Part shown: positions 1-10,423 of the stretch, piece by piece
Layout of the letters: each line of letters starts with the position of its first letter
How positions within the stretch are numbered: position 1 is the stretch's first letter
DNA from: Phoenix dactylifera
Taxonomy: Eukaryota; Streptophyta; Magnoliopsida; Arecales; Arecaceae
NCBI RefSeq assembly: GCF_009389715.1
Contig: NC_052400.1
Coordinates: forward strand, 1,240,001 to 1,304,000
Direction of reading: 5' to 3'
DNA length: 64,000 bases
Notes under the pieces: generated by a model
What the model was told of the DNA's origin: nothing
The model's database searches: none
The model's input: only the letters and a program-made list of their open reading frames with translations
Position numbers and translations under genes: made by a program

Positions 1-120
1 TAGCTAGCAGAAGGATGGACAAGGGATATGGAGCAAAGTGTTGTGGGAGGAGTTGACATATATAGGGGGAGATTGGGTTGATAAGGCTCGATTTAGTCAT
101 CGGACTTCACTAAAAAAAAG
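1..120 (-). promoter_or_regulatory. Promoter/5' UTR of an eighth germin-like gene (coding part off the left edge)
   Basis: These bases nearly match the sequence immediately upstream of the GLP5 start codon (28195-28320), including the GCTAGCAGAAGGATGG leader and the CATATATAG TATA region (about 55-65). The start codon should lie just left of base 1, reading leftwards. The near identity to GLP5 suggests a recent class C duplicate. No coding sequence of this gene is visible. Confidence 0.8.
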
Positions 121-780
121 AGGAGTAAACCATGTTAGGTAAGTCGCATGCCATGGTTTTCCAATGTTTCTCCATGTGTTTGCTATTGATCAAGTAAAAG
201 TTTGAGGAAGTCTCCGCCCTGATAACGTGGACAGAAAATAAGGACGAAGCCGTCCGGAGAGAGGAAATGGAGGGATATTATAGTGTCAAGTTAACCATCC
301 AAACATAAATAGTGGTTTTTCTTAATCTGCATTATTATATATAATTTCTGATATCAGTCAGCGAGCAGTTGAAGCCACCTAACTGGTTAAAATAGCGAAT
401 ACGATGACGACACCTTGCTTTCTACCGGAAGCATATTCTATTACAATGGGGTGTTGGTCCCATTCAAGAACCCCATGATGTTTTCAGACAATGCCAAGAC
501 TTCCAGATCCCCGTATAGTTTTTTCCCCCTTATAATAAACTGCATTATTCCATTAATTTCATCAAATGAAACAGTTTTTATAATATCAAAATATAAAAGC
601 TTAAGTGTTTTCTTCGAGCGCCGACCAGTTATCACTCCCTTTTCATGATTGCATGTAACATTTACGTGCCATATATCAGTTCATATGCAATGGGAGAATA
701 GTATTACAAAAAGTTTTGGTTTTAGTTACGAAAGCCTTTTATATTAGTTTTGGTTTGGATCTAGTCAATTACTTTTAAAA
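121..780. repeat. GLP-unit upstream block, class C copy
   Basis: This is upstream sequence shared with GLP5 (28320-29080), very similar up to about 310. From about 380 to 660 it is shared with the upstream blocks of GLP1, GLP2 and GLP6. Short open frames here are not conserved as proteins. I see no gene in it; it is part of the duplicated unit. Confidence 0.7.
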
Positions 781-975
781 TTGCATGATGATAGTGGCTA
801 TGCGATAGTAGTGCGAGAGAAGATAGTGGTGGTTGATGGCGGCAATTAAAAGGATGCTATGATGTTACTATGGTGGCAATGCTGGTGGGACCACTAACAA
901 TGTGGTCGTTAGAATACTAATGGTGATGATGGACTGGTAAAGATTGGTATCATCTCCAAGATGGTGTAGGTGTTG
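781..975. repeat. GGT/GAT-rich imperfect repeat
   Basis: Purine-rich, low-complexity DNA built from GGTGGT, GATGAT and AATGGT trinucleotides. An equivalent block lies upstream of most GLP genes in the window (4785-5135, 17240-17700, 24250-24770, 25210-25690, 30000-30150, 38210-38665), so it belongs to the duplicated unit. Its reverse strand gives spurious His/Thr-rich open frames. Confidence 0.7.
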
Positions 976-1080
976 AGGTTGGCATTTGCGTCGACCACAT
1001 GGCACAACCCTATGAGCCCTAAATTGGTGCCCTAAAGATGATGCAAGGCCTAGGATGAACAACTTTTCAAATAATTATAT
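976..1080 (-). repeat. Old LTR-derived scrap
   Basis: It resembles the terminal part of the long LTRs at 5897 and 10424: GTCGACCACATGGCAC, then ATGAGCCCTA, GTGCCCTAAAGATGATGC and AAGGCCTA in the same order. It is much diverged, and no termini or target duplication are visible. Orientation is inferred from the match to the young element. Confidence 0.5.
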
Positions 1081-2379
1081 CGAAGTCTTGATTTATTTAT
1101 AATCTACATGATTTCTATAATTAATCACCAATCAATAAGTTTCATACAGAGCTAGATTAAGTAACATCATAATCCATGCAATATCATATCAATAGATTAT
1201 AAACATAGTAATTTGTATAAAATATCCACAATTATACAAGCTACATTTATATACAAAACATCCATAATTATGTAGATAATTGTGTTGAGAGATTTTTACC
1301 TCTATCGATGACAAACTCAAATTTGCGTACACCAATCTACTCATCAATCTATAAACTGGGGGGCAAAATGGTCTACTTAACACCTTCTTGCCTAGACGAT
1401 TTCTCACCTTCTACAGTCGCATAACACCGACTCAAGATCCCTAGTTATTGGGAATCGTTGGGTTTGATCCAAATAGATCCTATTGGATGTGACCCACATT
1501 TATATGATATCTATTTTTATTTTTTTACAAGATTTTAACATGAGTTTTAAGATAAAACCTCCAATACGGTGCTTATGCTATTTCATTATTTTATTTTCTC
1601 ATAACTCAAATAGGAGATAATGCCTATACCATCCTGATCACTGGCTCTACATTTGATGGATAAGTTGAAAATTAGGAGAGGCTTCGAGTCTTCTGATTTC
1701 TATATATATATGCAAGAGATTCAAAGACTATGGATACGAGAGTCTTTTAGTGAAAGAAAACTAACTGCAGCTCCTTTTGCACTGTAATATTTAATTTTAG
1801 ATTCCTAACTAATTCCTTTTATGTTATTTTATATTTTAATCATAAAGTTCTTGCTCCCTATATTCAGCTCCATATTTCAATTTTTCTCTTTTGTTTCAAT
1901 TACAAAATGATCTTTGCCGATCTATTCCACATATTATAATTTACTGATTAGCATTATATTTGAGCTACATCCAACTAAATATCCTACAATACAAACTTTT
2001 GAATCTATTTTTTATTATATTTTAATATTTTTAGAAAGCTTAAAATTTTTAAATTAGGAAAACTATTATTTATATTAGTTATGCGGGCATGGTTGTGGTC
2101 CACAACTCGTGCAAGTGCAAAGTATCATTGAAAAATAAATTTAAAGGCATCCCATTGTGTGTGAGAGAGAAAGAAAAGAGCAAGATATAGGATATATAAG
2201 ATCTATACTTTAGCCATTCCTGATCAATTTCAATTTTTAACCCGATTTAATCCACAAGTTTCCAAAAATAGATCAGGTTGGGATCGTGTTGGGTCATAAG
2301 TTGTTTCAACCAATTTGCAACCCGAGCAAATTGTTAGAGTAAAGAAGATGATAGAAAATGAAATTGCCCAATCTTTTGC
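1081..2379. other. Intergenic, AT-rich, no gene seen
   Basis: No reading frame, splice pattern or RNA gene could be supported. The sequence is AT-rich with a short TA run near 1702 and scattered poly-T. It separates the upstream block of the edge gene from the downstream block of GLP1. Confidence 0.5.
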
Positions 2380-2784
2380 AAAATTTACTATTTTCTAAGG
2401 GAGTAGAAAATTTTTTGTTGTGATGGTTATTACATAGAAAATATCTTGGTGTTTTTTGTTGGATTCATTTAATTGGAGCATCTCGTGAGGCAGACAAGTT
2501 CTACAGGATCATTTAATTCCATTTTTTGCTTGCCTAGCTCGTGTGCAGCTTGAAAATTGAATTTCTCTTGCTTTTGCACGTGTTACGGCTAGGTATAAAC
2601 TAAGGCTAGGAAAAGTGTTAAAAGTTTTTCAAGTCAATAAAATAACTAAAACGAGGAGTCGTTCATCAACAATATATATTATTGCTTATGCAAATCGATG
2701 GGTATTGTTTGCTTATTCAAATAGAACAGTACAAATAATTGCGTCCAAATTTTCCATCAGGAAGCTTAGCTTGTATGCAGTTTT
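2380..2784. repeat. GLP downstream block (shared by GLP1, 2, 3, 7)
   Basis: The 3' flank and probable 3' UTR of GLP1. Matching sequence (TTGCCTAGCTCGTGTGCAGC, then TAAACTRAGGC and TTGCTTATTCAAATAGAA) lies downstream of GLP2 (14870-15224), GLP3 (19021-19425) and GLP7 (50670-51087). GLP4, GLP5 and GLP6 have a different 3' flank. It shows that the duplication unit extends about 400 bp past the stop codon. Confidence 0.75.
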
Positions 2785-3630
2785 CTAGTTGTTGTTGTCC
2801 ATCCAGAATTGGGCCTGGAGCCAGTCCACGGTCTTCTTGTCCAATTGAAAGGCCTTGGCAAGAACAAAATCAGAGATTGGTGGCTTCGCTCCAAAGACTG
2901 CATTGGCTATAGTGATCACGCCAGGGTTCTGGCTGCTGAGAGCGGTAATGGCAACAGCATTTGTCTTCCCATAGTTGAATTGGAAATGGATGAGGCCTTG
3001 AGGAAATACGAACACATCGCCCTTGTTAAGGACCTTAGTGAAGAGCTGGTTGTTGGGGCTATTAGATGTGACGAAGCCGACATGGAGCGTGCCTTCCAAC
3101 ACCGTAAGGATCTCCGTACCCCTTGGGTGGATGTGAGGAGGGTTGACTCCATAGGGTGCAAAGTCCAAGCGAGCCAGCGAGATGCCAAGCGTGTTGAGCC
3201 CAGGAATCTGGTTCACGTTGACTTGAGTCACGTTAGACCCAAGTTTGTTCCCTGTGTCGCGGGGCTTGTCTAGGCCATAGAAGAAGAAATCTTCGGCTTT
3301 GGCAAGCTTTGGGTCCTTGCAAACGAACCCATTTACAAGCACTGCATGAACAATTGCAAGGAAGAGGTAAGTATATACAACGACATATCATAGAAACTCA
3401 TCATTAGCATCTTTGAAGTTGCGTTGACAGGTAAATTAAGGAAAATTACGCACCATGCATGCTAATTGCATACTTAGTAATTAATAACTAATAAGGTAGA
3501 TGTTGTAAAGAGGAGTACCATTTGATTTAAGATCAGCAACACAGAAGTCCTGGAGTTGACTAGGATCAGAAGCAATGGCATGAGATGAAGCCAGAGCAAG
3601 GAGAGCAAGGAAGAGGAAATGGGCAGCCAT
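2785..3630 (-). CDS. GLP: Germin-like protein 1 of the array (secreted Mn-cupin)
   Basis: Two exons, 3519-3630 and 2785-3341, flank a 177-bp GT-AG intron and encode 222 aa. Residues 1-21 are a hydrophobic signal peptide ([20 protein letters not shown]). Cys30 and Cys45 fit the conserved germin disulphide, and Asn74-Val-Thr is a glycosylation sequon. Germin box 1 ([17 protein letters not shown]) supplies His107, His109 and Glu114; box 2 ([14 protein letters not shown], 144-157) supplies His156. These four residues bind Mn in the family. Members form apoplastic hexamers; some have superoxide dismutase activity, while true germins are oxalate oxidases. Which applies here cannot be told from sequence. 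Exon 2 is nearly identical to that of GLP7, pointing to recent duplication or conversion. Confidence 0.96.
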
Positions 3631-3790
3631 CGATTCTCTCTTAATTTCTAGCTAGCAGAAGAATAGCCAAGGGATTTGGAGCAAGGTGTTATGGGAGGAG
3701 TTGATATATATATATAGAAGGAGCGTGGGACTAGGCCTTTGATGAGGCTTGATTTAGTCATGCGACTTCGTAAAAGGAAGAAGATCTAGT
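3631..3790 (-). promoter_or_regulatory. GLP1 core promoter, class A
   Basis: On the minus strand a long TATATATATATC box covers 3704-3715, about 75 bp before the ATG. Just upstream is AGTCCCACGCTCC (about 3722-3734), resembling RTCCCACATC. The same arrangement is found before GLP2 and GLP6, defining promoter class A. Confidence 0.7.
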
Positions 3791-4784
3791 AAACCATGTT
3801 CGATAAATTGCATGCCATGGTTCTCTAATGTTTGTCCATGTGTTTGTTGTTGTCCCAGTAAAGGTTTGACGATGTATCGCTGATGACGTATGCGGTGAGA
3901 CAATTAGGAAGAAGCAGTCCAGAGAAAGGAAAAGGAGAGATTATAGCTTCAAGTAAACCATCCAGACATAGATCATGGCTTCTCTTACTCCCTATTATTA
4001 TAATTTTTTAATATCAGTTGCGGTTTCTTTCAACAATATACTTGGAGTTGTTGGAGACTGCCTGAGAGGAATCGACGCCGTCCATGGCAAACGTTTCTCC
4101 AACCGTGCTTTTGATCGCATCTCACCGAGAAATCACCAGTTCGTTTACTATGTCAAACAACTGCGTTTTCTCAAAACGAGTAACGATCTGATTGAGGAAG
4201 ACAATAGATTTTCTACGGGAGCAGCGGAAGCCACCTAACTAGTTGATCGAAATAGCGAATACGACGACGACACTTTGCAAAAACCCCATGATGTGTTCAG
4301 ACTATGCCAAGACTTCCAAATCCCGGCCCGTATAGTTTTTTTTCCCCTTATAATAAACTGCATTAGTCCATTAATTACATCAAATGAATCAGTTATTATA
4401 ATATCAAAATCTAAAAGCTTAGGCGTTTTCTTCCAGCGCCGACCAGTTATCACTCCCTTTTCATGATTGCATGTAACATTTATATATGTGCCAGATATTA
4501 GTTCATATGCATTAGGAGAATAATATTACAAAAAATTTTGGTTTTAGTTGCGTGACTTCTCTCCATGGTTATGAAAGCCTTTTACATTGATTTTGGTAGC
4601 GTAAAATGGTTAATCATTTGTCTAAAATTTTAGAAAATGATTATTATGGAATGATTATTTTGGATGCCATTCATAAGCATCACTTTTATTTTTGCTATTT
4701 TCAAAAAAATTATTTTCTTTTTTATTTTCAAATTTTAAAAATATAAAAATGTTTGGTCTAGTCAATTACTTTTAAAATTGCATC
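3791..4784. repeat. GLP-unit upstream block, class A copy
   Basis: Nearly collinear with 16210-17235 (GLP2) and 37290-38200 (GLP6). An 87-codon open frame (3975-4238) occurs here and in shortened form before GLP6, but it is disrupted in the GLP2 copy and has no recognisable domain. I treat it as noncoding. Confidence 0.7.
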
Positions 4785-5135
4785 ATGATAGTCGCTACAT
4801 GATGGTAGTGCTAGAGAAGATAGTGGTGGTAGTGGCGGCAATTAAAAGAATGCTATGATGTTGCTGTGGTGATAGTGCTAGTGGTGCTGCTAACAATGTG
4901 GTTGTTAGAACGATAATGGTGGTGATGGTATAGTAGAGATTGGTGGCATCTTTAAGATGGTGAAGGTGTTGAGGTTTGCAGTTGCGGAAGCGGTTTCGAC
5001 AACAACCGAGCTCATAATGATGATGGCGACGACAACAACAGTGGTGACGGTGGAATGACGTGGTGGTGGTAGTGATAATTAAGCTCAGCAATGGTAGTTG
5101 TAGTATTGACAGTAGAAAAAATTGTGGAGACATCT
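4785..5135. repeat. GGT/GAT-rich imperfect repeat
   Basis: Trinucleotide-rich block equivalent to the one at 781-975. The reverse strand reads as a His/Thr/Ser-rich frame (4795-5133) that arises only from the repeat. Confidence 0.7.
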
Positions 5136-5896
5136 GTCACATGTCGAACCCGTCATCTGGGTCGACCATATGATACAGCCATATGAACCTTATAGCAGTG
5201 CCCTAACGATGATGCAAATCCTAAGATGAACAATTTATCAAATAATTCTAAAAAAATTAAATCAACATTTAAAAGCCAATTAACTCAACTAATTAAATCC
5301 ACTACGATCAAATAACCAAATTATTCAATTACAAGATTTTCAAATATTCTTGGGTATCAGAAACTAAACTAACTAACTAATGACTCCATAGATCAACTCC
5401 ACGTCCGACCCGATTGATATTACGCATCTTGTGACTTTGAAAGAAAAAGGAAAGATATGATGTGAGCTTTACAACCCAATAAGAATCTTCCACGCATGCA
5501 CACCAGTATGAATATGGAGAATGCTGTTTAGCACATGTAAAGATTCTTGGAAATAGTAAAATTTGCACAGCAACGGACTAACAAATGAATAATGCTTGAC
5601 ATATCTACTGGTTATATTTATGGAGCACACATATAAGCCATACTAGCATACAATTCAAGTTTAATTAAATAGCAATTCAATTACTTGCACATCACCATGA
5701 ATGAGAGTATCTGACATAGATGTCATATATCACCATAATTCTGTGTAAACATATCACATATTATCCAACTAACATTTTTATTTAACAGCAAGTTAGTGAG
5801 GTTACTTACCATTATCCGGTTAACAAAGCTCAGATTTCGACAACATTATCGTTATGGTATTGGACTAGTCCCGCCCATGCTCCAGCCTGTGGCAGG
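5136..5896 (-). mobile_element. Older LTR fragment interrupted by the younger element
   Basis: From CTGTCACATGTCG onward this matches the young LTR at 5897-8489 in order, though diverged: GTGCCCTAACGATGATGC, AACTAACTAACTAATGACTC and GTGAGCTTTACAACCCA. It ends in CCAGCCTGTGGCAGG, which resembles the LTR's own 36-bp repeat. The younger element is inserted there. The rest of this older copy may continue after 12881. Confidence 0.65.
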
Positions 5897-8489
5897 TGTC
5901 ACGCCCCGAACCCAGCACCCGGGTCCGGTACGCGACCGGCCGCATGAGCCCTAGAGCAGTGCCCTAAAGATCATGCAAGGCCTATGATTAACAAAAATTC
6001 TAATAAATCCACAATTAATCTAGTAATTCAAATAGAGCAGTCCGACATGTCCAAAATAAACAAATTAGTTCATTTACAAGCTCTTCAAATGTTCATCGAC
6101 ATCAAAGAAGGATAAACAACTAACTAACTAATGACTCTGGTGCTCGCACTCTACGCCCATCCCATCCAAAACTATGCATCCTGCAACTCTGGTAAAGAAA
6201 AAGAAGAAAAGGGGGTGAGCTTTACAGCCCAGTAAGAATCCCTACACATCCATACCAACACAATAATAATATGAATTTGAAAGCCACGACAAATCGATGC
6301 ACATTTCATGAAATCATAAACCGGCTATCAAAAGGCTCGAATAATCAATATAAGTATGTACGTCAAATATCAATGAAAGTCCAACTACGCAAGAATGATA
6401 TAGCATACGATAGCTCATAAATCTTCATTAATGTTTTCAATGCTTTTTCTTTCCATTCTATATTAACTTGATCCGGATCAATTATCTTTCCGACTTTGGG
6501 CTACATCCCGGTCACGTTTCCGGCCCGTGACGGGGCAATCGATAGTATCACATTTCCAGCCTGTGATGGGGCAATCGATAGTATCACATTTCCAGCCTGT
6601 GGCGGGGCAATCGATAGTATCACATTTCCAGCCTGTGACGGGGCAATCGATAGTATCACATTTCCAGCCTGTGACGGGGCAATCGATAGTATCACATTTC
6701 CAGCCTGTGACGGGGCAATCGATGGTATCACATTTCCAGCCTGTGACGGGGCAATCGATAATATCACATTTCCAGCCTGTGATGGGGCAATCAATAATAA
6801 CGAGATAAGCCCAAAGTCCCTGTTCATTTAATCAATTCACAAACACACATCCATTCCCTTTTCCACTTTATTTCCGGCCTAGACTAACCATGGTCACGTT
6901 TCCGGCCCGTGACAGGGCAATCGCTATAACATGGTTAGTCCATACCACCACATCCATAAATTCAATTATGCAGATATAAGTTATACACATACAAGCATCC
7001 ATCACACTACCAACCACAAGCCAACACGATCAAAATATAATTAAATATAAAACTATTTTGCTTTGTCTGGATCATAGCATATCAAACATATATAGTGCAA
7101 AAATATGTATATCATATAGGATTGGCGTACAAGGATTCTTACTGAAATTGTAAACAGACTCAAACACAGATCTGGATTACAACCTACGAGCTGGGGTGCT
7201 GAGTCCCCTGATCAAAACCTCCTGGCACCGCTGACTCTTCTCCTACAACATCAATTATAAATTACAAACTAAATTATTTAATATTAAAATATTCTGAACT
7301 ATAATTCTCATCTGTTATGGGGTCCATCATCAGGTCCCCAAACATCTCAATCCTCCCAGATCTAGGGCAGTCGGGATAGCCCGACTCCCATCTTGTACCA
7401 CCGGCCTACGTCGTCGCCAGCCGTGGCCGCTGCCACGCCGGCGATGATGGCCGGTCCCGATAAAGAGACCAACAGAATGGATGATTCCTCTCTCTTCATG
7501 GTTGGGAATACATCTCCCCTTCCCCATTTCTTGGCCCAAGGGCAGCAGCCGCCACCTGCCCAATCCTCGGCCACCATTGGTCGAACCATCGCCGGCCACC
7601 CCTACTGCAGTCACCGGCGATGGTGGCCGGCCAAGAGAAAGAGAGAAGAAGAAGTCTCTTCCTCTTCTTCTTCTTTTCCTTCTCCTCTTATTATTATTAT
7701 TATTATATTCTTATTTTCTCTCCTCCTCCTCCTTCTTCTTCTTCTTCCTCTTTCCAACCAACACTGTCCCCTCCCCCTTCCTCCATTTCTTCCACGGAAA
7801 GGCCACTGACAGTGGCTCGACCCCCACCCGACGGCACCCAACCGCCGTCGCTGCCGCCGGTGGCCAACCGACGAGGGGAAGAGGAGGAGAGGATGGGATC
7901 TCGAGGAAGAAGACCTCGGATCCACCCTCCCTCATCACATACACAGCCTAGAAAACTCTCTCCGACCCTCACATAGATCCGACCGACCCCCAATACCATG
8001 GATCCCGACCAACCGGCGGCCGGCGGCGGCGGCAAGATCCGAAAAAGAGAAGCCAAAACAGGGTATCCCTGTTTCGGACTCTTCTCCGGCGATCTCACCG
8101 GCCCTAAACCTAGTAAATGGAGTGCAAGGGAAGGTGCTGCACTTACCTCAGCCCGACGAGGTGCTCCGGTGATCTTTCCGGCGAGGAATCGAAGATGAAA
8201 CTCGGATTTTCCCCGCACGGGTCCAAAGTTTTTCTCCCGGTTTGTGGGGAAGGGAGGAGAGGCTTTCCGGCTTCCTCCACGGCCGACTGGTTCTCGGCTC
8301 CGGCGCTCGGTTTCCTCCGGCGATCGGCCTCTCCAACGATCCCCTCCAACGCCGCCGCCCCCCCCCCCCCTCCTCCCATTCTCCTCTCTTCATCCACGAT
8401 CGTGCCTAGGGCACGATCGTATTTTATAGATGGGCCCGGCTTCTTCGGGCCGGCCCATCAAACCATTTTTTTTTTTCATGGGTATTACA
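5897..8489 (-). repeat. 3' LTR (left) of the LARD-like element
   Basis: 2593 bp. It contains eight 36-bp minisatellite units (about 6515-6800), a TATA-like CTATAAAATACG (minus strand, about 8420-8432) and, beside it, a 25-bp palindrome at 8396-8420. Open frames on both strands (7330-8527) come from simple CTT/TAT repeats and GC-rich LTR sequence, appear again in the other LTR, and are not genes. Confidence 0.9.
6515..6800. repeat. 36-bp minisatellite in the left LTR (about 8 units)
   Basis: Units carry CATTTCCAGCCTGTGACGGG and GCAATCGATAGTATCA. The equivalent tract in the right LTR (about 11055-11180) has about four units, and this accounts for nearly all of the 140-bp length difference between the two LTRs. 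Because 36 is a multiple of 3, it gives open repetitive frames on both strands. Confidence 0.9.
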
Positions 8490-10423
8490 TACTCTCCCCC
8501 TTAAAAAAATTTCGTCCTCGAAATTAACTTACTTGACGCCTCAAACTTTAAAAATATGCATCCATCATATCATCCCTGAGATCTTAAATAGTCTCCCTCT
8601 CGGAGTAACTACTCACAAGATTTTGACATACAAAAATCACAGCATCTTACAACTTGATCCTTTCTTTTTTTTTTACCACACGTAGTAAGTTCTTTTGATC
8701 TCCTTCGAAAGAATTCCAAACGCCCAACCTTGGATTAAAATGCCATAATTATATCCCAAAGAAATTAATTTCCCTTGATTCTACATAGAGATCATAATTG
8801 TCTTAACAGAAATAGGAGAAATCTTTAGTATCAAATGCTCTTAATATTCTATAATCATTTTTCTTTTCTTTCTCCCACATCATTCCAACAAATAAGAGAT
8901 CCATAGAATCAACAACATTCTCCTGAAACTAACTCAAGTATTTCATCATAATGCCTTTTAGATCAAATATTAATGATCTTAACTAGTTTCAAAATAAGTC
9001 AAACCACCACACTTCCGCTGCACACTCTGATTTAATTCATTCAATTCTTTAAAGTCACAAAATGATTTCTGACTAAAGTATTACTTTGCATTGAGACTAA
9101 GAAACTCCAAGTTTCAAATTTCCAAGTAGAACTAGAGCAAAACCTTTAGATCTTTTTGTCCTCAATTTATAGAGTGTACATACCATAACTAACCCCCGAT
9201 CCTTTAGTCAAGTTTAAGGTCACTATGTGATCTCCACAATCTTCTTAGAATCCAAAATATCTAAGTTTAATTTAAAGGGAGGTAATTCTTGTATTCCTTT
9301 AGCAATTTAATTAGAAGATCTACATTGATTTTCCTTCCAACAGAATTTACTTCAAATTCAATGGGTTAGAAGTCATTGAGCCAATACACTATGATTAGAA
9401 TTTAACTCGATCGATCTCCTGATCTTCCTTCACCAAGATTCTTAACATCCATCAGTAATGCTATATATGATAATTCATGTAAGCATCTCATGACCGAAGT
9501 CTCTACTCAATATGACATTTATTAGTGGCTTCATCAATAATGACAAAAGATCCCTGCTCAAATCTTAAACTTAGGCTTAAGTTTTACATTAACGCATCAA
9601 TTAGTCTTCTACAATTATAAGTAAAATCCAATAGCCCAATCCAAACATGAGAATTCAAATAATTAGAATTCTTCCATCAATATGCATACTCTATGGCCTC
9701 AAAATAATCAAATACATTCATAGAAAATAGACCTATTTGCAATATCCAACATGCCAACACCAGATTTAATCCAGATACATTTTCAACTTCGAAGAACGTT
9801 CCTTTCAATATTATGAAATCTCCTTAGCTTACTCCAATACTAAATCAACGTACAAATCCCACTCTAATAATTAGCAGCAAAACCAAAAGTATGATCACAT
9901 CAAAACCCAAATCAAATTTGAACTTTCAAATCATTTAAATAATATCTGAACATGGTATACTCGATATGCCATTGTTGACCTACACTTATCTTAGGTCAAA
10001 CCTCTCTTATCATGATCAAAGACAATTTATACTTTCCTTCCGTATGCATCAAAAACCAAACCGATGCATACATTTTATCACAATGCCAAGTGATCTTACA
10101 GCTTAAGCACTGAATTTAATTGTCATGTCCAAAGTGATCATAACCTTAAGCTATGATATATTTCTGTCACGATCCCTAGTGATCTTAAACATATGCTTAG
10201 ATTCCAACTGGTCACATTTTCCAATAATCTTAAACCTCAAACTTTAATGCCACTAAGGCCACAGTTCCTAGTGGTCTTAAACCTTAGATTATAATATCAT
10301 TCTTATTACAATCTCAAGTGATTATAAACCAAATCTCTGATAGTTTTTCTATCATAGTTCTCCACTGATACTCACTTGAACATAAACCCTAGGATACCTA
10401 AACCTTAAGCTCTGATACCACTC
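8490..10423 (-). other. Noncoding interior of the LARD-like element
   Basis: AT-rich with no supportable reading frame. The part nearest the primer-binding site (about 10080-10420) contains several imperfect 40-70-bp repeats of AGTGATCTTAAACCTTAAGCT type. One of them includes TTCTGTCACGATCCC, which looks like a degenerate copy of the primer-site/LTR junction. Confidence 0.7.

Noticed and set aside
2916-3188. 90-codon minus-strand frame inside GLP exon 2 (also in the other copies)
   Set aside because: Shifted-frame shadow of the cupin exon, Ser/Leu-rich with no domain.
2809-3273. Long plus-strand frame antisense to GLP exon 2 (repeated at 15144, 19417, 22365, 27353, 36313 and 50992)
   Set aside because: Open only because it mirrors conserved codons of the real exon; no start context, domain or splice support. 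The real gene is the minus-strand cupin.
3975-4238. 87-codon frame upstream of GLP1, partly kept before GLP6
   Set aside because: Disrupted in the GLP2 copy and shortened before GLP6; no domain; similarity explained by block duplication.
6496-6831. Tandem repeats considered as a CRISPR-like array or a repetitive protein
   Set aside because: Head-to-tail 36-bp units without spacers inside a plant LTR; copy number differs between the two LTRs.
7330-8527. Many overlapping frames on both strands, repeated at 11713-12947
   Set aside because: Low-complexity LTR sequence with CTT and TAT repeats; no domain and no consistent single frame.
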